Assembly (NCBI RefSeq): GCF_029167375.1
Contig: NZ_JARFTP010000005.1
Location: 1 to 64,000 of the forward strand
DNA length: 64,000 bases
Source of the DNA: Tsukamurella sp. 8F
Lineage (GTDB): Bacteria > Actinomycetota > Actinomycetes > Mycobacteriales > Mycobacteriaceae
Direction: 5' to 3'
The position numbers were made by a program, and so were the translations under genes. The notes under the pieces are model-generated. The model made no database searches. It had not been told where the DNA came from and saw only the letters and a list, made by a program, of their open reading frames with translations. This document shows, one piece after another, positions 35,339-44,812 of the stretch. Each line of letters starts with the position of its first letter. Position 1 is the stretch's first letter.

Positions 35339-37503
35339 CGGTCGGACCTGTCGAACCCGGCGCCGGGAGCGGAGCGAGCGGGCCCGTCGAACCGGGCGCC
35401 GGGAGCCCGCGGCAGCCGGTCGCCGACCGGCGACCGGCACCGCGGACGTTCCACGGCGACACCGTCGTCGACGACTATGCGTGGCTGGCGGACACCTCCG
35501 CTCCCGAGGTGATCGACTATCTCGAACAGCACAACGCGTTCACCGCCGCCGCGACCGCGGATCAGGCCTTGTTGCGAGAGAACGTGTACAGCGAGATCAA
35601 GTCGCACACTCAGGAGACCGATATGTCGGTGCCGGTGCGCCGCAACGGCTTCTGGTACTACGGCCGTAGCATCGAGGGGCAGCAGTACGGTGTGCAGTGC
35701 CGCGCGCCGATCTCCGGCGAGGACGACTGGAACCCGCCGACCCTGTCCGACGATCCGCTGCCGGGTGAGATCGTGATGCTGGACCTCAATGCCGAGGCGG
35801 AGGGGCACGAGTTCCTGTCGGTCGGTGCGGCAGCCGTTTCGCCCGACGGTCGGCTGCTGGCGTATTCCCTGGACGTCACGGGAGACGAGCGATACACGCT
35901 GCGTGTCAAGGATATCGAGGGCGGCGAACTGCTGGCGGACGTCGTCGAGAACGTATTCGCCGGAGTCTGCTGGGCCCCCGATTCCCGTCACCTCTTCTAT
36001 ACGACGCCCGACGAAGCCTGGCGCCCCGACCGCGTGTGGCGGCATGAGATAGGCTCGGGTTCTTCAGATGTCGAGGTCTATCACGAAACCGATCAGCGGT
36101 TCGGCGTGAGCGTGGGCCTGACGCGCAGCCACCGCTTCCTGGTTCTGGCCTCGTCCTCGACGCTCACCAGCGAGATGCGCGTGCTCGACGCGTCGGACCC
36201 GACGGGTGAGTTCTCGATAGTCCGGCCGCGCGAGGAGGGTGTCGAGTACTCGGTGGACCATGCCGTGCTGGCCGGAGCAGATCGGTTCCTGGTGCTGCAC
36301 AACCGAGCCGGCATCAACTTCGAGCTCGCGACAGCGCCGGTGGACGAGCCGTCGGAATGGACCGTGCTGGTCCCGCACCGGGACGATGTCCGGCTGCTCG
36401 ACGTCGACGTGTTCGCCCGGCGGCTGGTTCTCGAATACCGGCGCGCAGGCCTTCCGCGTATCGCTTTCGGCACCACCGAACTCGAACCCGTGTTCTCCGA
36501 ATGGGATCCGGGCGAGGAACTGGCCTCCGTGGGGCTCGCGGGCAACCCGGAGTGGGATGCGCCGCGGCTGCGAGTGGGCTACGAGTCCTTCGTGAATCCG
36601 GCGACCATCCTGGATCTCGAGCCCGCGACCGGCGAGCAGACGGTGCTCAAGCGCCAGCCGGTGCCGGGGTACGATCCGGATCGCTATGTGGCCGAGCGGG
36701 TCTGGGTGACTGCGCGCGACGGCGAGCAGGTGCCCGTCTCGATCGTCCGGCGTTCCGATGGCGCGGCGGACGCGAATGCAGCCGGCGGACCGGCCCCGAC
36801 CCTGCTGTACGGATACGGCTCGTACGAGGCGTGCATGGACCCGTGGTTCTCGGTCGCCAGGCTGTCGCTGCTGGACCGCGGTGTGGTCTTCGCGGTGGCG
36901 CACGTCCGCGGCGGCGGCGAACTCGGCCGGCGCTGGTACGACGACGGCAAGATGCTGCGGAAGAACAACACGTTCACCGATTTCGTCGACGCAGCACGCC
37001 ATCTCGTCGACACCGGCCGCGCCGCGCCGGATCGGCTGGTCGCGATGGGCGGTAGCGCGGGCGGCCTGCTTGTCGGGGCGGTCGCGAACCTCGCGCCGGA
37101 GCTGTTCTGCGGTGTCGTCGCCGACGTCCCTTTCGTGGACCCGCTGACGTCGATCCTCGATCCGGAGCTGCCGCTCACCGTCGGCGAGTGGGAGGAGTGG
37201 GGGAATCCGCTGGAAGATCCCGATGTGTACCGCTACATGCGGGGCTATTCGCCGTACGAGAACGTCCGCGATGCGGCCTATCCCGCGATGCTGGTGACCA
37301 CGTCGCTCAACGACACTCGCGTGCTGCCGACGGAGCCCGCGAAATGGGTGGCGAAGCTGCTCGCGCACACCACCTCCGGCGAACAGATCCTGCTGAAGAC
37401 GGAGATGTCCGCGGGTCACGGCGGCGTCAGCGGCCGCTACCGCGCCTGGGAGGAGACGGCGTTCGAATACTCCTGGATCCTCGGCAGACTCGGCTGTGCG
37501 TAG
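35335..37503 (+). CDS. ptrB: Prolyl oligopeptidase family serine peptidase (oligopeptidase B-like)
   Basis: 722-residue cytosolic S9A peptidase. An N-terminal seven-bladed propeller region (about 60-420) precedes the catalytic alpha/beta-hydrolase domain. The triad is Ser574 (GGSAGG), Asp660 (SLNDTRV) and His695 (SAGHGG), and YGYGSYE lies ahead of the nucleophile. It should cut short peptides after basic residues. The start is GTG 35335, with GGGAGG upstream and 4-bp overlap with purC. Residues 4-24 contain a doubled PVEPGAGS peptide from a 36-bp periodic DNA repeat at 35347-35406. Confidence 0.92.
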   Translation: MTVGPVEPGAGSGASGPVEPGAGSPRQPVADRRPAPRTFHGDTVVDDYAWLADTSAPEVIDYLEQHNAFTAAATADQALLRENVYSEIKSHTQETDMSVPVRRNGFWYYGRSIEGQQYGVQCRAPISGEDDWNPPTLSDDPLPGEIVMLDLNAEAEGHEFLSVGAAAVSPDGRLLAYSLDVTGDERYTLRVKDIEGGELLADVVENVFAGVCWAPDSRHLFYTTPDEAWRPDRVWRHEIGSGSSDVEVYHETDQRFGVSVGLTRSHRFLVLASSSTLTSEMRVLDASDPTGEFSIVRPREEGVEYSVDHAVLAGADRFLVLHNRAGINFELATAPVDEPSEWTVLVPHRDDVRLLDVDVFARRLVLEYRRAGLPRIAFGTTELEPVFSEWDPGEELASVGLAGNPEWDAPRLRVGYESFVNPATILDLEPATGEQTVLKRQPVPGYDPDRYVAERVWVTARDGEQVPVSIVRRSDGAADANAAGGPAPTLLYGYGSYEACMDPWFSVARLSLLDRGVVFAVAHVRGGGELGRRWYDDGKMLRKNNTFTDFVDAARHLVDTGRAAPDRLVAMGGSAGGLLVGAVANLAPELFCGVVADVPFVDPLTSILDPELPLTVGEWEEWGNPLEDPDVYRYMRGYSPYENVRDAAYPAMLVTTSLNDTRVLPTEPAKWVAKLLAHTTSGEQILLKTEMSAGHGGVSGRYRAWEETAFEYSWILGRLGCA

Positions 37504-37513
37504 GGGCGCCGAG

Positions 37514-38350
37514 CTAGCGGAGCCCGGTTCGGGCACGCCACTCGCGGGCCGACATGCGGTGGTTGCGCCGGAACATTCGTGAGAAGTACGCGGGGTCGGG
37601 GTAGCCGCAGCGGCGTGCCACTGCGGCTACGGGCTCGCCGGTGGTCGCCAGCAGGCGGCGTGCGGCGGCCATCCGGCGTTCGGTGAGGAGGTCCACAACC
37701 GTGCGTCCTGTCCGCTGCCTCATCAGCGTCGTGAGATAGCCGGGGGACAGCCCGACCTCGGCGGCCACGTCGGCCAGCGTGAGGGTTTCGGCGAACCGGG
37801 CGTCGATGACGTCGACGACTGCTTCGATCAATGCGTCGCCCGCCGCCGGGGCGGGAGCTGCACGCGCCACCTCGACCAGCAGCAGGATCAGGCGCGCGGT
37901 CACTGCTTCGGCGTAACCGATTCCAGTGCGGCCGATCTCACTCTCGATGGCATCGATCGAAGCCCGCCAGCGGCCGGCGTCCTGTGTAGTGAGCGGCAGC
38001 CGGCTAATGCCGTTCGGGTCGGTGTGCCGAAACGCCGCGATGAGCGGGTGCCGTGGCCCGGCATGGTCGAGGCCGAGGACGAGCGGATCGAACAGCACGG
38101 CCGAGGCGTCGTCGGCGGTGGGCGTCTCCCGCGGGTCGACGATCGCGCCCGGGGTCACCAGCCGGGCCTCGTGTCGGTTACCGAGGGCGCACACCTGCAC
38201 CATCGGGAAGTCGTGGATGTGTGGCGTGCCGTGAGGTGGTCCGTGCGAGCCGAGCCGCAGGACGGTGATCGGGAGCTCGTCGGGCTGCGGACGGTACTCG
38301 TATACCGGCACACCGCTCCGATATCGCCCGATGGCGGGAGTGTCGGTCAT
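37514..38350 (-). CDS. AraC family transcriptional regulator
   Basis: 278-residue regulator. The N-terminal cupin-like ligand domain (about 25-110) has PHIHDFPMVQV, and the C-terminal AraC/XylS DNA-binding domain (about 178-277) has two helix-turn-helix units, LTLADVAAEVGLSPGYLTTLM and VAAVARRCGYPDPAYFSRMFRR. I chose ATG 38350 (MTDTPAIG). It is divergent from a methyltransferase gene, with 65 bp between starts, which could be its target. The ligand is unknown. Confidence 0.9.
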   Translation of the reverse strand: MTDTPAIGRYRSGVPVYEYRPQPDELPITVLRLGSHGPPHGTPHIHDFPMVQVCALGNRHEARLVTPGAIVDPRETPTADDASAVLFDPLVLGLDHAGPRHPLIAAFRHTDPNGISRLPLTTQDAGRWRASIDAIESEIGRTGIGYAEAVTARLILLLVEVARAAPAPAAGDALIEAVVDVIDARFAETLTLADVAAEVGLSPGYLTTLMRQRTGRTVVDLLTERRMAAARRLLATTGEPVAAVARRCGYPDPAYFSRMFRRNHRMSAREWRARTGLR

Positions 38351-38415
38351 CGATCCGAGGATAGTCCAAGACATCCGTCGGATAGGAGGACTTCGAACAG
38401 GGGAATATCGCCATC

Positions 38416-39033
38416 GTGGACTTCATGACGAAGAATCATCCAATCGGTACTCGTGACTACCTACCCGCTGCCGGCTCCGACCGGAGGCTGCGGCTCTACG
38501 ACCCGATGTCCACCGTGTTCCGCATCGGGCGTGTGCATCGTCGTCTGCTGGCCGATGCGGCCTCGGCGCCCGGCATGGACGTTCTCGAGATCGGATGCGG
38601 CACCGGCAATCTCCTGCGGTCGGTCCTCCGCGGCGAGCCCATGGTGCGCGCGGTGGGGATCGATCCGGATCCGCTCGCGCTGCGCATCGCGCGACGTAAG
38701 GTACCCGGCGCCCGGCTCGACGAGGGTTACGCTCAGCGCCTGCCCTACGGCGACGATTCATTCGATCGCGTGCTGTCCGCGTTCATGTTCCACCACCTGT
38801 CTCCCGAGGTGCAGCGTGAGGTGGCCGCCGAGGTGCGCAGGGCGTTGCGTCCCGGCGGCAGTGTGCACATCGTCGACGTGATGGGCCACCGGCACGGCGC
38901 AGAAGAGGGTGCGACGTTCGCGGTCGACGAATACGCGGTGCCCCGCGTATTCGACACGGCAGGAGTGGATCTCGGTGTCGTACGTACCGCGCGGATGTGG
39001 CCCTTCGGCCGCATCGCGTACTACCGCGGTTGA
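38416..39033 (+). CDS. Class I SAM-dependent methyltransferase
   Basis: 205-residue methyltransferase. Motif I VLEIGCGTGNLL lies near residues 56-67, the acidic residue of motif II is in GIDPDPLAL, and motif III-like LRPGGSVHIVD is near 145. The substrate is unknown. GTG start at 38416, with an in-frame ATG three codons on. It is divergent from an AraC regulator and its 3' end overlaps the convergent methyltransferase gene by 13 bp. Confidence 0.88.
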   Translation: MDFMTKNHPIGTRDYLPAAGSDRRLRLYDPMSTVFRIGRVHRRLLADAASAPGMDVLEIGCGTGNLLRSVLRGEPMVRAVGIDPDPLALRIARRKVPGARLDEGYAQRLPYGDDSFDRVLSAFMFHHLSPEVQREVAAEVRRALRPGGSVHIVDVMGHRHGAEEGATFAVDEYAVPRVFDTAGVDLGVVRTARMWPFGRIAYYRG

Positions 39034-39863
39034 GGCCTCGCCGCACTGTGCACCGTCCGCGCCGCAAGGATGTAGACGTCGCTGCGATGCGCGATCGAGT
39101 CCTGCCCGTCGCCGGCGAGCGTTGTGAGCGTCGCGAGGTCTTCGGCGTCCAGGTCTTCGGCGAGTGTCTCCGCGGCGCGGACGAACTGGGAGCGGACGAA
39201 GGCGCGGAAGCCGTCGTGCAGCGGTGCCGGGCGGTCGATGAGGTAGGAGCGGCTGCCCGCCTCCACGAGGCCGGAGGCCGCGAGCATCGTCGGCCAGTCC
39301 TCGACGACGTCGGCGGCGTGCGGGAGCCCGGCTCGCATGCGGGAGAACCACTCCGTCGCCGCGGCTTCGATCCGGGCCTCCAGCCCGGGGCGGCCCAGTC
39401 CCGTGTCGCGCGGCAGGAAGCGTGTCGTGAGACCGCCCTCGGCGATGGCCAGAATCCCGCCGGGATGGAGCTTCCCGGCGAGCGCGCGCACGGCGGCGGC
39501 CTGGTCACCGACATGGTGGAGGACATGCGAGGTCCAGATCAGATCCGCCTCGGGCAGATCCGCGAAACCATCGGGGAACTCGGCGACGCGGGTCGTGAGC
39601 CGCATGCCCATGCTCCGGGCCCGCTCGGCCGCGCGTTCCAGCAGTTGCTCGGAACCGTCGACCGCGATCACCTCCGCGTCCGGAAAGCGTTGCGCGAGAG
39701 CGCAGGCGGCGACGCCCGGGCCGGCGCCGATATCCATGATCCGCCGCGGAGCGATCCGCTCTGCGAGACTCGCCGCCGCACCGGTCACGAACGGCAGCAG
39801 TGCCTCGCCCTCCGTGATCAGTCGCTCCGCCATCCCCGCCCAGTCGATGTCGTGTTCATGCAT
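39021..39863 (-). CDS. Class I SAM-dependent methyltransferase
   Basis: 280-residue methyltransferase with motif I IMDIGAGPGVAACALA, motif II IAVDGSEQLL and a LHPGGILAIAEGG post-III turn. After about residue 165 there is a helical lid. It resembles small-molecule or ubiquinone/menaquinone-type methyltransferases, but the substrate is not identifiable. I chose ATG 39863 because it opens the compact domain; the frame remains open to 39902. Convergent overlap of 13 bp with its neighbour. Confidence 0.87.
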   Translation of the reverse strand: MHEHDIDWAGMAERLITEGEALLPFVTGAAASLAERIAPRRIMDIGAGPGVAACALAQRFPDAEVIAVDGSEQLLERAAERARSMGMRLTTRVAEFPDGFADLPEADLIWTSHVLHHVGDQAAAVRALAGKLHPGGILAIAEGGLTTRFLPRDTGLGRPGLEARIEAAATEWFSRMRAGLPHAADVVEDWPTMLAASGLVEAGSRSYLIDRPAPLHDGFRAFVRSQFVRAAETLAEDLDAEDLATLTTLAGDGQDSIAHRSDVYILAARTVHSAARPQPR

Positions 39864-40018
39864 ACCTCCACCGTGCCCACTCCCTGCCTGTGTGGCAAAC
39901 AATCTTGCCGAAACCGCAATAAGGTAACCCAGGTGTCGGTTCCTATCGGATCGAAAGCGCGAAACAAGCAGGAGGAATACGGTTAAGGGCAGAAACCGGA
40001 CACGGTCGAGACGGGGGC

Positions 40019-41221
40019 GTGCGGATGGGCGGGTCGGTGAGGTCGGGCGCGGTATGCGCGCTGTTCGTCGCCGCAGCGACCGCGGCGTGCGCGACGACGG
40101 TGCCCGGCACGCCGGTCGCGGACCCGTCGGTCACGCGGTTGGACGTCGGCAACTACCCGACGACTACAGCTCGCGTCCCCGTAGCGAAGCGCCCCGCCGA
40201 TGCGTATCAGCAGGAGGGCTGGAAGATCGCCGACTCGGTGATCACGGTCCGCGACATCGACCCGCGGCTGGTGAAGAACGTCGGGGTGCGGGTCCCGATC
40301 GTGTCGACCGCGCTGTTCCCGGTGAATCCGGTGCCCAATTTCACCGATGACCAGGCTACGGCGTTGGCCGGGTACCACCTGCTCACGGGGTTCATCGACA
40401 GCCGGAGCGTGGACGGGAAGAACACCGGTGCATGGGCCGGCGCCGGGATCCTGAGGTTCCAGGACGCCGATTCCGCCACGCGCGCCCTGGCCGCGGTCAC
40501 TCCGCCGAACGCGTTGGTCATCAAGAACGACTCGGTACCAGGCGGCAAGATCACGGCGGTCCGGGGCGGGACGCTGAAGTCCTCCGGAAAGTCGGTGCTG
40601 AGCCTGGTGATCCCCGTCGGCTCGCTCTGGGTGGTCGCCGCGATGATCGACCAGGACTTCAAGACCGCCGCCGACGTCTCGATCAAGGCGCTCAAGGCGC
40701 AGTTCGACCGCGTCAGGTCGTATTCGCCCACGCAGGTGGCAGACACAGCCGATTATCCGATGGACTCCGGGAGCATCATGACGCTTCTGCTCCCCGCCAA
40801 GCCCGAGGCGGTGCTCCTCGAGATGGGCCTGAGCGCCGACGGAGGCATGGCGCGCGGGTACCGCACCGGCCGCGCCGAGGCGCATATGTGGGACACCGAC
40901 TCGGTGGTTCACGAATTGTCCCTCGATCCCGGCGTGGAACTGGTCGCGAGCAACGGCGCGTCGGACTTCGACGCGGTGTATCGGATGAAGACGGCCGGCG
41001 ACGCCGAGCGGCTGTTCGGCCGGTTCTTCGTCCCGGGTGCCGCCGCGAGTGTGAAAGGAGTGCCGAACGACTCGGCCAGGTGCCTGCAGTCCGTCGGCAA
41101 AGGAACGATGTGCGGCGTGCGGGTCGGCCGCTATATGCGCCTGACCGTCGCCAAGGCGCAGGCCGAGGCATATCAGCGGGCCGCCGCGGGTTACCTGATC
41201 CAGCAGCACGCACCCGAGTAG
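40019..41221 (+). CDS. DUF7373-type lipoprotein (copy 1)
   Basis: 400-residue lipoprotein. A short signal ends at Cys24 (ATAAC), followed by the family-like TTVPGTPVADPSVTRLDVGNYPT segment. The body is alpha/beta with a CLQS...GTMCGVRVGRY C-terminal part that may hold a disulfide. Such proteins occur in mycolic-acid actinobacteria and have no established function. GTG start at 40019. The second copy starts 8 bp after its stop; they share VPGTP, RPADAYQQEGW, YPMDS and CGV-VGRY motifs. Confidence 0.82.
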   Translation: MRMGGSVRSGAVCALFVAAATAACATTVPGTPVADPSVTRLDVGNYPTTTARVPVAKRPADAYQQEGWKIADSVITVRDIDPRLVKNVGVRVPIVSTALFPVNPVPNFTDDQATALAGYHLLTGFIDSRSVDGKNTGAWAGAGILRFQDADSATRALAAVTPPNALVIKNDSVPGGKITAVRGGTLKSSGKSVLSLVIPVGSLWVVAAMIDQDFKTAADVSIKALKAQFDRVRSYSPTQVADTADYPMDSGSIMTLLLPAKPEAVLLEMGLSADGGMARGYRTGRAEAHMWDTDSVVHELSLDPGVELVASNGASDFDAVYRMKTAGDAERLFGRFFVPGAAASVKGVPNDSARCLQSVGKGTMCGVRVGRYMRLTVAKAQAEAYQRAAAGYLIQQHAPE

Positions 41222-41229
41222 GACGGAAG

Positions 41230-42441
41230 ATGAGACTCCTCCGAGTGCTGGCGCTGGCCGCGATGTGCAGTATCGGGAGCTGCGCAACGACGGTGCCGGG
41301 CACCCCGACCACAGATCCGTCCCGCGCCGTCCGCCTGGACGTGGGGAACTACCCGACTTCGCCGCGCACGGTGCTTCCCGCCGCCCGCCCCGCCGACGCG
41401 TACCAGCAGGAGGGCTGGCGCATCGCGGACGCCGTCATCACCATGACCGATGTGGACGGCAGCCTGGTGAAGACGGTGACCAGGGCGTTCCCGTTGATCT
41501 CGACGAAGCAGCTGGCGCCGTCTCTGCTGCCCCATTTCACGGCGGACCAGGCCGCCGAACTAGGGCGCTCGGGTTGGCTGGCGGGCTATGTCGACAACCG
41601 CGGAGATGTCGCCGCCACCACCGGCCGGTGGGGATCGGCCGGCTTGCTGCGATTCAAGGACGCCGCGTCCGCGGAGCGCGCGCTGACGGCGATCACGCCT
41701 GCTGGCGCCTTCCCTGCACCGTCGGTGCCCGGCGCGCGGGTCTCGCGAGTGCGCGCCGAGCGGATCGGCGGCCGCGACCTCGTGAGTCTCGTCGCGCAGA
41801 AGGGGGAGGTATGGGCGGTCGCGGCGGCCTTCATGCCGGACGCGAGGTCGGCTTCGGCGGTGGCAGAGAGAGCGCTGCAGGCTCAGGCAGCCAGATTCCC
41901 GGACTACAGACCATCGGCCCTCGATCGCACCGACGGCTACCCGATGGACTCGGAGTCGATGATGAGCCTCGTGCTCCCCGCGGGTGCCGACAAGCGGGTC
42001 GTCGAATACGGGCTGAGCGAGGATCGCAACCTCGCGACGGGCTATCGGAGCGCGCGCGCCGAACTCCACCTCTGGTCTACCGACGATTCGCGGTACGCGC
42101 TGGTTCAGGGCGCTGATGCGCAGGCGGTCGCGAGCTCAGGTGACACGAGCTATGTGACCCGGTTCGCTACGTCCGCGGCCGCGAAGAAGTACTTCGACGG
42201 TCAGTACGCGCTGCCCGCCACGGGCAGCGACTGGCAGATCCCGGGGGTCTCGCCGACGGCGGGGCGCTGCATGATCGACGTGCAGATCCCGAGTCCGATC
42301 AACGAGACCAAGGTGACGCGGGTGTCGATGTGCGGTGTGCAGGTCGGCCGCTACGTCCACGAGACCGCTGCTCCGTTCTCGGCGAAGGCGCGCCAGCAGG
42401 CCGCCGCCAGCTATCTGATCCTGCAGTCGGCTCCGAGGTAG
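41230..42441 (+). CDS. DUF7373-type lipoprotein (copy 2)
   Basis: 403-residue paralogue of the preceding gene with a lipobox at Cys18 (SIGSC). The same landmarks recur: CATTVPGTP, RLDVGNYPT, RPADAYQQEGWRIAD, DGYPMDSESMMSLVLPAG and CGVQVGRYVHE. ATG at 41230 with GGACGGAAG upstream. A 12-bp inverted repeat and a GC-rich terminator follow the stop. The two genes form a two-gene operon, probably from duplication. Function is unknown. Confidence 0.82.
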   Translation: MRLLRVLALAAMCSIGSCATTVPGTPTTDPSRAVRLDVGNYPTSPRTVLPAARPADAYQQEGWRIADAVITMTDVDGSLVKTVTRAFPLISTKQLAPSLLPHFTADQAAELGRSGWLAGYVDNRGDVAATTGRWGSAGLLRFKDAASAERALTAITPAGAFPAPSVPGARVSRVRAERIGGRDLVSLVAQKGEVWAVAAAFMPDARSASAVAERALQAQAARFPDYRPSALDRTDGYPMDSESMMSLVLPAGADKRVVEYGLSEDRNLATGYRSARAELHLWSTDDSRYALVQGADAQAVASSGDTSYVTRFATSAAAKKYFDGQYALPATGSDWQIPGVSPTAGRCMIDVQIPSPINETKVTRVSMCGVQVGRYVHETAAPFSAKARQQAAASYLILQSAPR

Positions 42442-42463
42442 TCGGCGATCGGGGATCGGTGGA

Positions 42464-42510
42464 TGCAGCAATGGCTGCTGTGTCCAGGTCTGCGGGCTGC
42501 CATTGCTGCA
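42464..42510 (+). terminator. 12-bp perfect inverted repeat after the lipoprotein operon
   Basis: TGCAGCAATGGC (42464-42475) and its exact complement (42499-42510) flank a 23-nt loop. It begins 22 bp after the lipoprotein stop. A stable RNA hairpin here could terminate or protect the 3' end; a DNA-binding role is also possible. Confidence 0.5.
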
Positions 42511-42533
42511 CACATACGGAGTGGCAGCGACGA

Positions 42534-42563
42534 GGGCCCCGTCCGCGCGATGCGGAGGGGCCC
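42534..42563. terminator. GC-rich terminator between convergent lipoprotein and MFS genes
   Basis: GGGCCCC-G-TCCGC pairs with GCGGA-GGGGCCC around a 5-nt loop, a 12-bp stem with one bulge. It lies 21 bp after the MFS stop on the minus strand and about 90 bp after the lipoprotein stop on the plus strand, so it can serve both. Confidence 0.65.
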
Positions 42564-42584
42564 CCGTCTGTCTGCGTTACGGCG

Positions 42585-44198
42585 TCAGTGCACCATCACC
42601 GCGCGCTCTGCGGCGCCGGTGTCGGCGTCGTGGGAGCGGGGCAGGAAGAACGCGGGGATCAGGCAGATCGCGACGAGCGCAGCCGCGACCACCCAGCTGT
42701 GTGCGAACGCGTGCGCCGCGTCGGGCAGGGCCTGCTGAAGGAAGGCGTCGAACTTGTCCTGCCCGCCGAGCAGCTTGGCGCCCTGTTCGCGTGCGCTTGG
42801 ACTGGAGTTGAACCCGAATGCCGCAGCGCCCTGGGCCACCGGCGCGGGTTGTCCCGGGGCCGGGATCAGCGGGCCGGCGCTCTTCAGCAGGTTCGTAAAG
42901 ATCACCGAGAACACAGCGGTGCCGATCGACGCGGAGATCTGCTGCACGATGTTCGTCAGCGTCGAGCCGCGCGAGATCGAGTGTGGCTCGAGCGTGCGGA
43001 TCGCGGCAGACATGGTCGGCATCATCGTCATTCCCATGCCGAGGCCCTGGACGAACAGCGAACCGCACACGATCCAGTAGCTCGTGTCGGCATCGATCGT
43101 GGCGAATGCGATGAGGCCGACGACGATGAGCGCGAGTCCGGACATGACGAACTTGCCCGGGCCCATCTTGTCGGTGAGGGTGCCGGCGATCGGCATCGTG
43201 ACCATCGCGCCCAGGCCCTGCGGCGCCAGCAGCAGGCCGGCCATGAGGGTCGTGGTTCCGCGGACACCGATGAAGTACTGCGAGTAGAGCAGCATCGAGC
43301 CGAAGAACGCGATCGCGAAACACGTGAACGTGATCATTGCGACGGTCATGTTCCGGTTCTTGAACAGCCGCAGGTCGAGCAGCGGGAGCTTGGCACGCAG
43401 CGCCCAGAACACGAACGCGCCGATCAGCACGACGCCGATGATCGCGGATACGAGCACACGCGCCGTGAACATCGTGCCCTCGGTGGCCTGCGCCTCGGGT
43501 ATCGACGAGACGCCGAACAGGAAGAGCGCCAGACCGGGCGACAGCAGTAGGAAGCCGACGATATCGAACGACTCCGACGGTGAGGTCTCGTCCTTGTCGA
43601 GCACGATCGCCGCGTAGATGATCGCGATGACGCCGATCGGCAGGTTGATCAGGAAGATCCAGTGCCACGAGTAGGACTCGATCAGCCAGCCGCCCAGGAT
43701 CGGGCCGCCGATCGGGCCGAGCAGCATCGGGATCCCGAGCACGGCCATGACGCGGCCGATGCGCTCCGGGCCCGCGGCGCGGGTCAGGATCATCATGCCG
43801 AGCGGCATCAGCATGCCGCCGCCGAGACCCTGGATCACGCGGAAGATGATCAGCTCGGTGATGCCGCCGGCCATGGCACACATGACCGAGCCGAGCACGA
43901 ACAGTGCCGTCGAGATCATGTACAGCCGTTTGGTACCGAATCTGTCCGCGGCCCAGCCGGTTACGGGGATGACGGCGGCCAGCGCGAGCGTGTAGCCGGT
44001 CATGGTCCACGCCACCGTCGCCGGCGTGGCGTTCCACTGGGACTGGAAGGTGTTCTGGGCCACGCCCACGATGGTCATGTCCAGGATCGACATGATGGCG
44101 CCTAGAACCACGACGCCGGCGACCAGGAGGACGCGGCGGTCGAGCCCCTGGTCGGCGTGAGTGGCGCCGGCCTGCTCGACGGGTTGGTCGGAAGTCAT
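42585..44198 (-). CDS. MFS drug efflux transporter, DHA2/EmrB family
   Basis: 537-residue transporter with about 14 transmembrane helices. It carries the H+ antiporter motif A (GWAADRFGTKRLY), motif C (GPIGGPILGGWL) and DHA2-type MTIVGVAQNTFQ. A MarR regulator gene overlaps its start by 4 bp, the classic layout of a drug-inducible efflux operon. The long C-terminal soluble loop (about 465-500) is Gln/Ala-rich. The substrate is unknown. Confidence 0.92.
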   Translation of the reverse strand: MTSDQPVEQAGATHADQGLDRRVLLVAGVVVLGAIMSILDMTIVGVAQNTFQSQWNATPATVAWTMTGYTLALAAVIPVTGWAADRFGTKRLYMISTALFVLGSVMCAMAGGITELIIFRVIQGLGGGMLMPLGMMILTRAAGPERIGRVMAVLGIPMLLGPIGGPILGGWLIESYSWHWIFLINLPIGVIAIIYAAIVLDKDETSPSESFDIVGFLLLSPGLALFLFGVSSIPEAQATEGTMFTARVLVSAIIGVVLIGAFVFWALRAKLPLLDLRLFKNRNMTVAMITFTCFAIAFFGSMLLYSQYFIGVRGTTTLMAGLLLAPQGLGAMVTMPIAGTLTDKMGPGKFVMSGLALIVVGLIAFATIDADTSYWIVCGSLFVQGLGMGMTMMPTMSAAIRTLEPHSISRGSTLTNIVQQISASIGTAVFSVIFTNLLKSAGPLIPAPGQPAPVAQGAAAFGFNSSPSAREQGAKLLGGQDKFDAFLQQALPDAAHAFAHSWVVAAALVAICLIPAFFLPRSHDADTGAAERAVMVH

Positions 44199-44683
44199 GA
44201 GGTCACTTTCGTTGCGGTGAACAGCGGGTTGGGGGAGAGGATCCCGAGTCGGAGGATCTCGTCCAGCACGTCGTGCAGTCGCTCGCGGACGTCCGCGGGC
44301 AGCTCCTCGGCCAACGCCTGCACCTCACGATGCTTGTCGGCGGTGGCCTCCGCAATGGATTTTCGGCCCATGTCGGTGACGGTCAGGTTCTTGATCCGGC
44401 GGTCGTTCGCGTCTTCTCTGCGGTCGACCAGCCCCTGCTGCACGAGCTTCTCCACGTTCCGCCCCGTGGCCGCGACCGACAGGCCGAGCTCGTCGGCGAT
44501 GCGGTTGATCGGGAGCGGATGGTCGGTCGATGCGAGTCGCAGCAGCAGATGGAACTGCGATGCGGTCAGATCGGACGACAGCATCTCGCCCAGGCAGCGC
44601 TGAGCCACACCCTGCATCAGACGACCGATGAACTCCGTGAGGACCTTGCCGCACGCATCGGCGGAGACTGGAGTTGCTTGCAC
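44195..44683 (-). CDS. MarR family regulator of the MFS efflux operon
   Basis: 162-residue MarR protein. The winged helix (about 50-110) reads SQFHLLLRLASTDHPLPINRIADELGLSVAATGRNVEKLVQQGLVDRREDANDRRIKNLTVT. It overlaps the MFS start (ATGA), so it probably represses its own operon. GTG start at 44683; TAGTAT 6 bp upstream suggests a leaderless mRNA. A 17-bp palindrome at 44726-44742 is a candidate operator. Confidence 0.9.
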   Translation of the reverse strand: MQATPVSADACGKVLTEFIGRLMQGVAQRCLGEMLSSDLTASQFHLLLRLASTDHPLPINRIADELGLSVAATGRNVEKLVQQGLVDRREDANDRRIKNLTVTDMGRKSIAEATADKHREVQALAEELPADVRERLHDVLDEILRLGILSPNPLFTATKVTS

Positions 44684-44725
44684 CCGGAAATACTAACTCC
44701 AATGCAATCTTTGCGCCATCGAGAT

Positions 44726-44742
44726 AGATGTGGGATACATCT
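44726..44742. promoter_or_regulatory. 17-bp palindrome, candidate MarR operator
   Basis: AGATGT-GGGAT-ACATCT is a perfect 6-5-6 palindrome of MarR-site size. It lies 43 bp upstream of the marR start and about 70 bp upstream of the divergent glutathione peroxidase gene. Confidence 0.45.
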
Positions 44743-44812
44743 CATGCACCGGAATCGTCCCGCGGCCCGAACTCGACAGCGAACGGGGTGCCACGCGGTT
44801 ACGGTCGAGGAC

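Noticed and set aside
39970-39975. Strong AGGAGG ribosome-like site before the lipoprotein operon
   Set aside because: No start codon lies at a usable distance and the next frame ends at a TAA within a few codons, so no gene can be supported.
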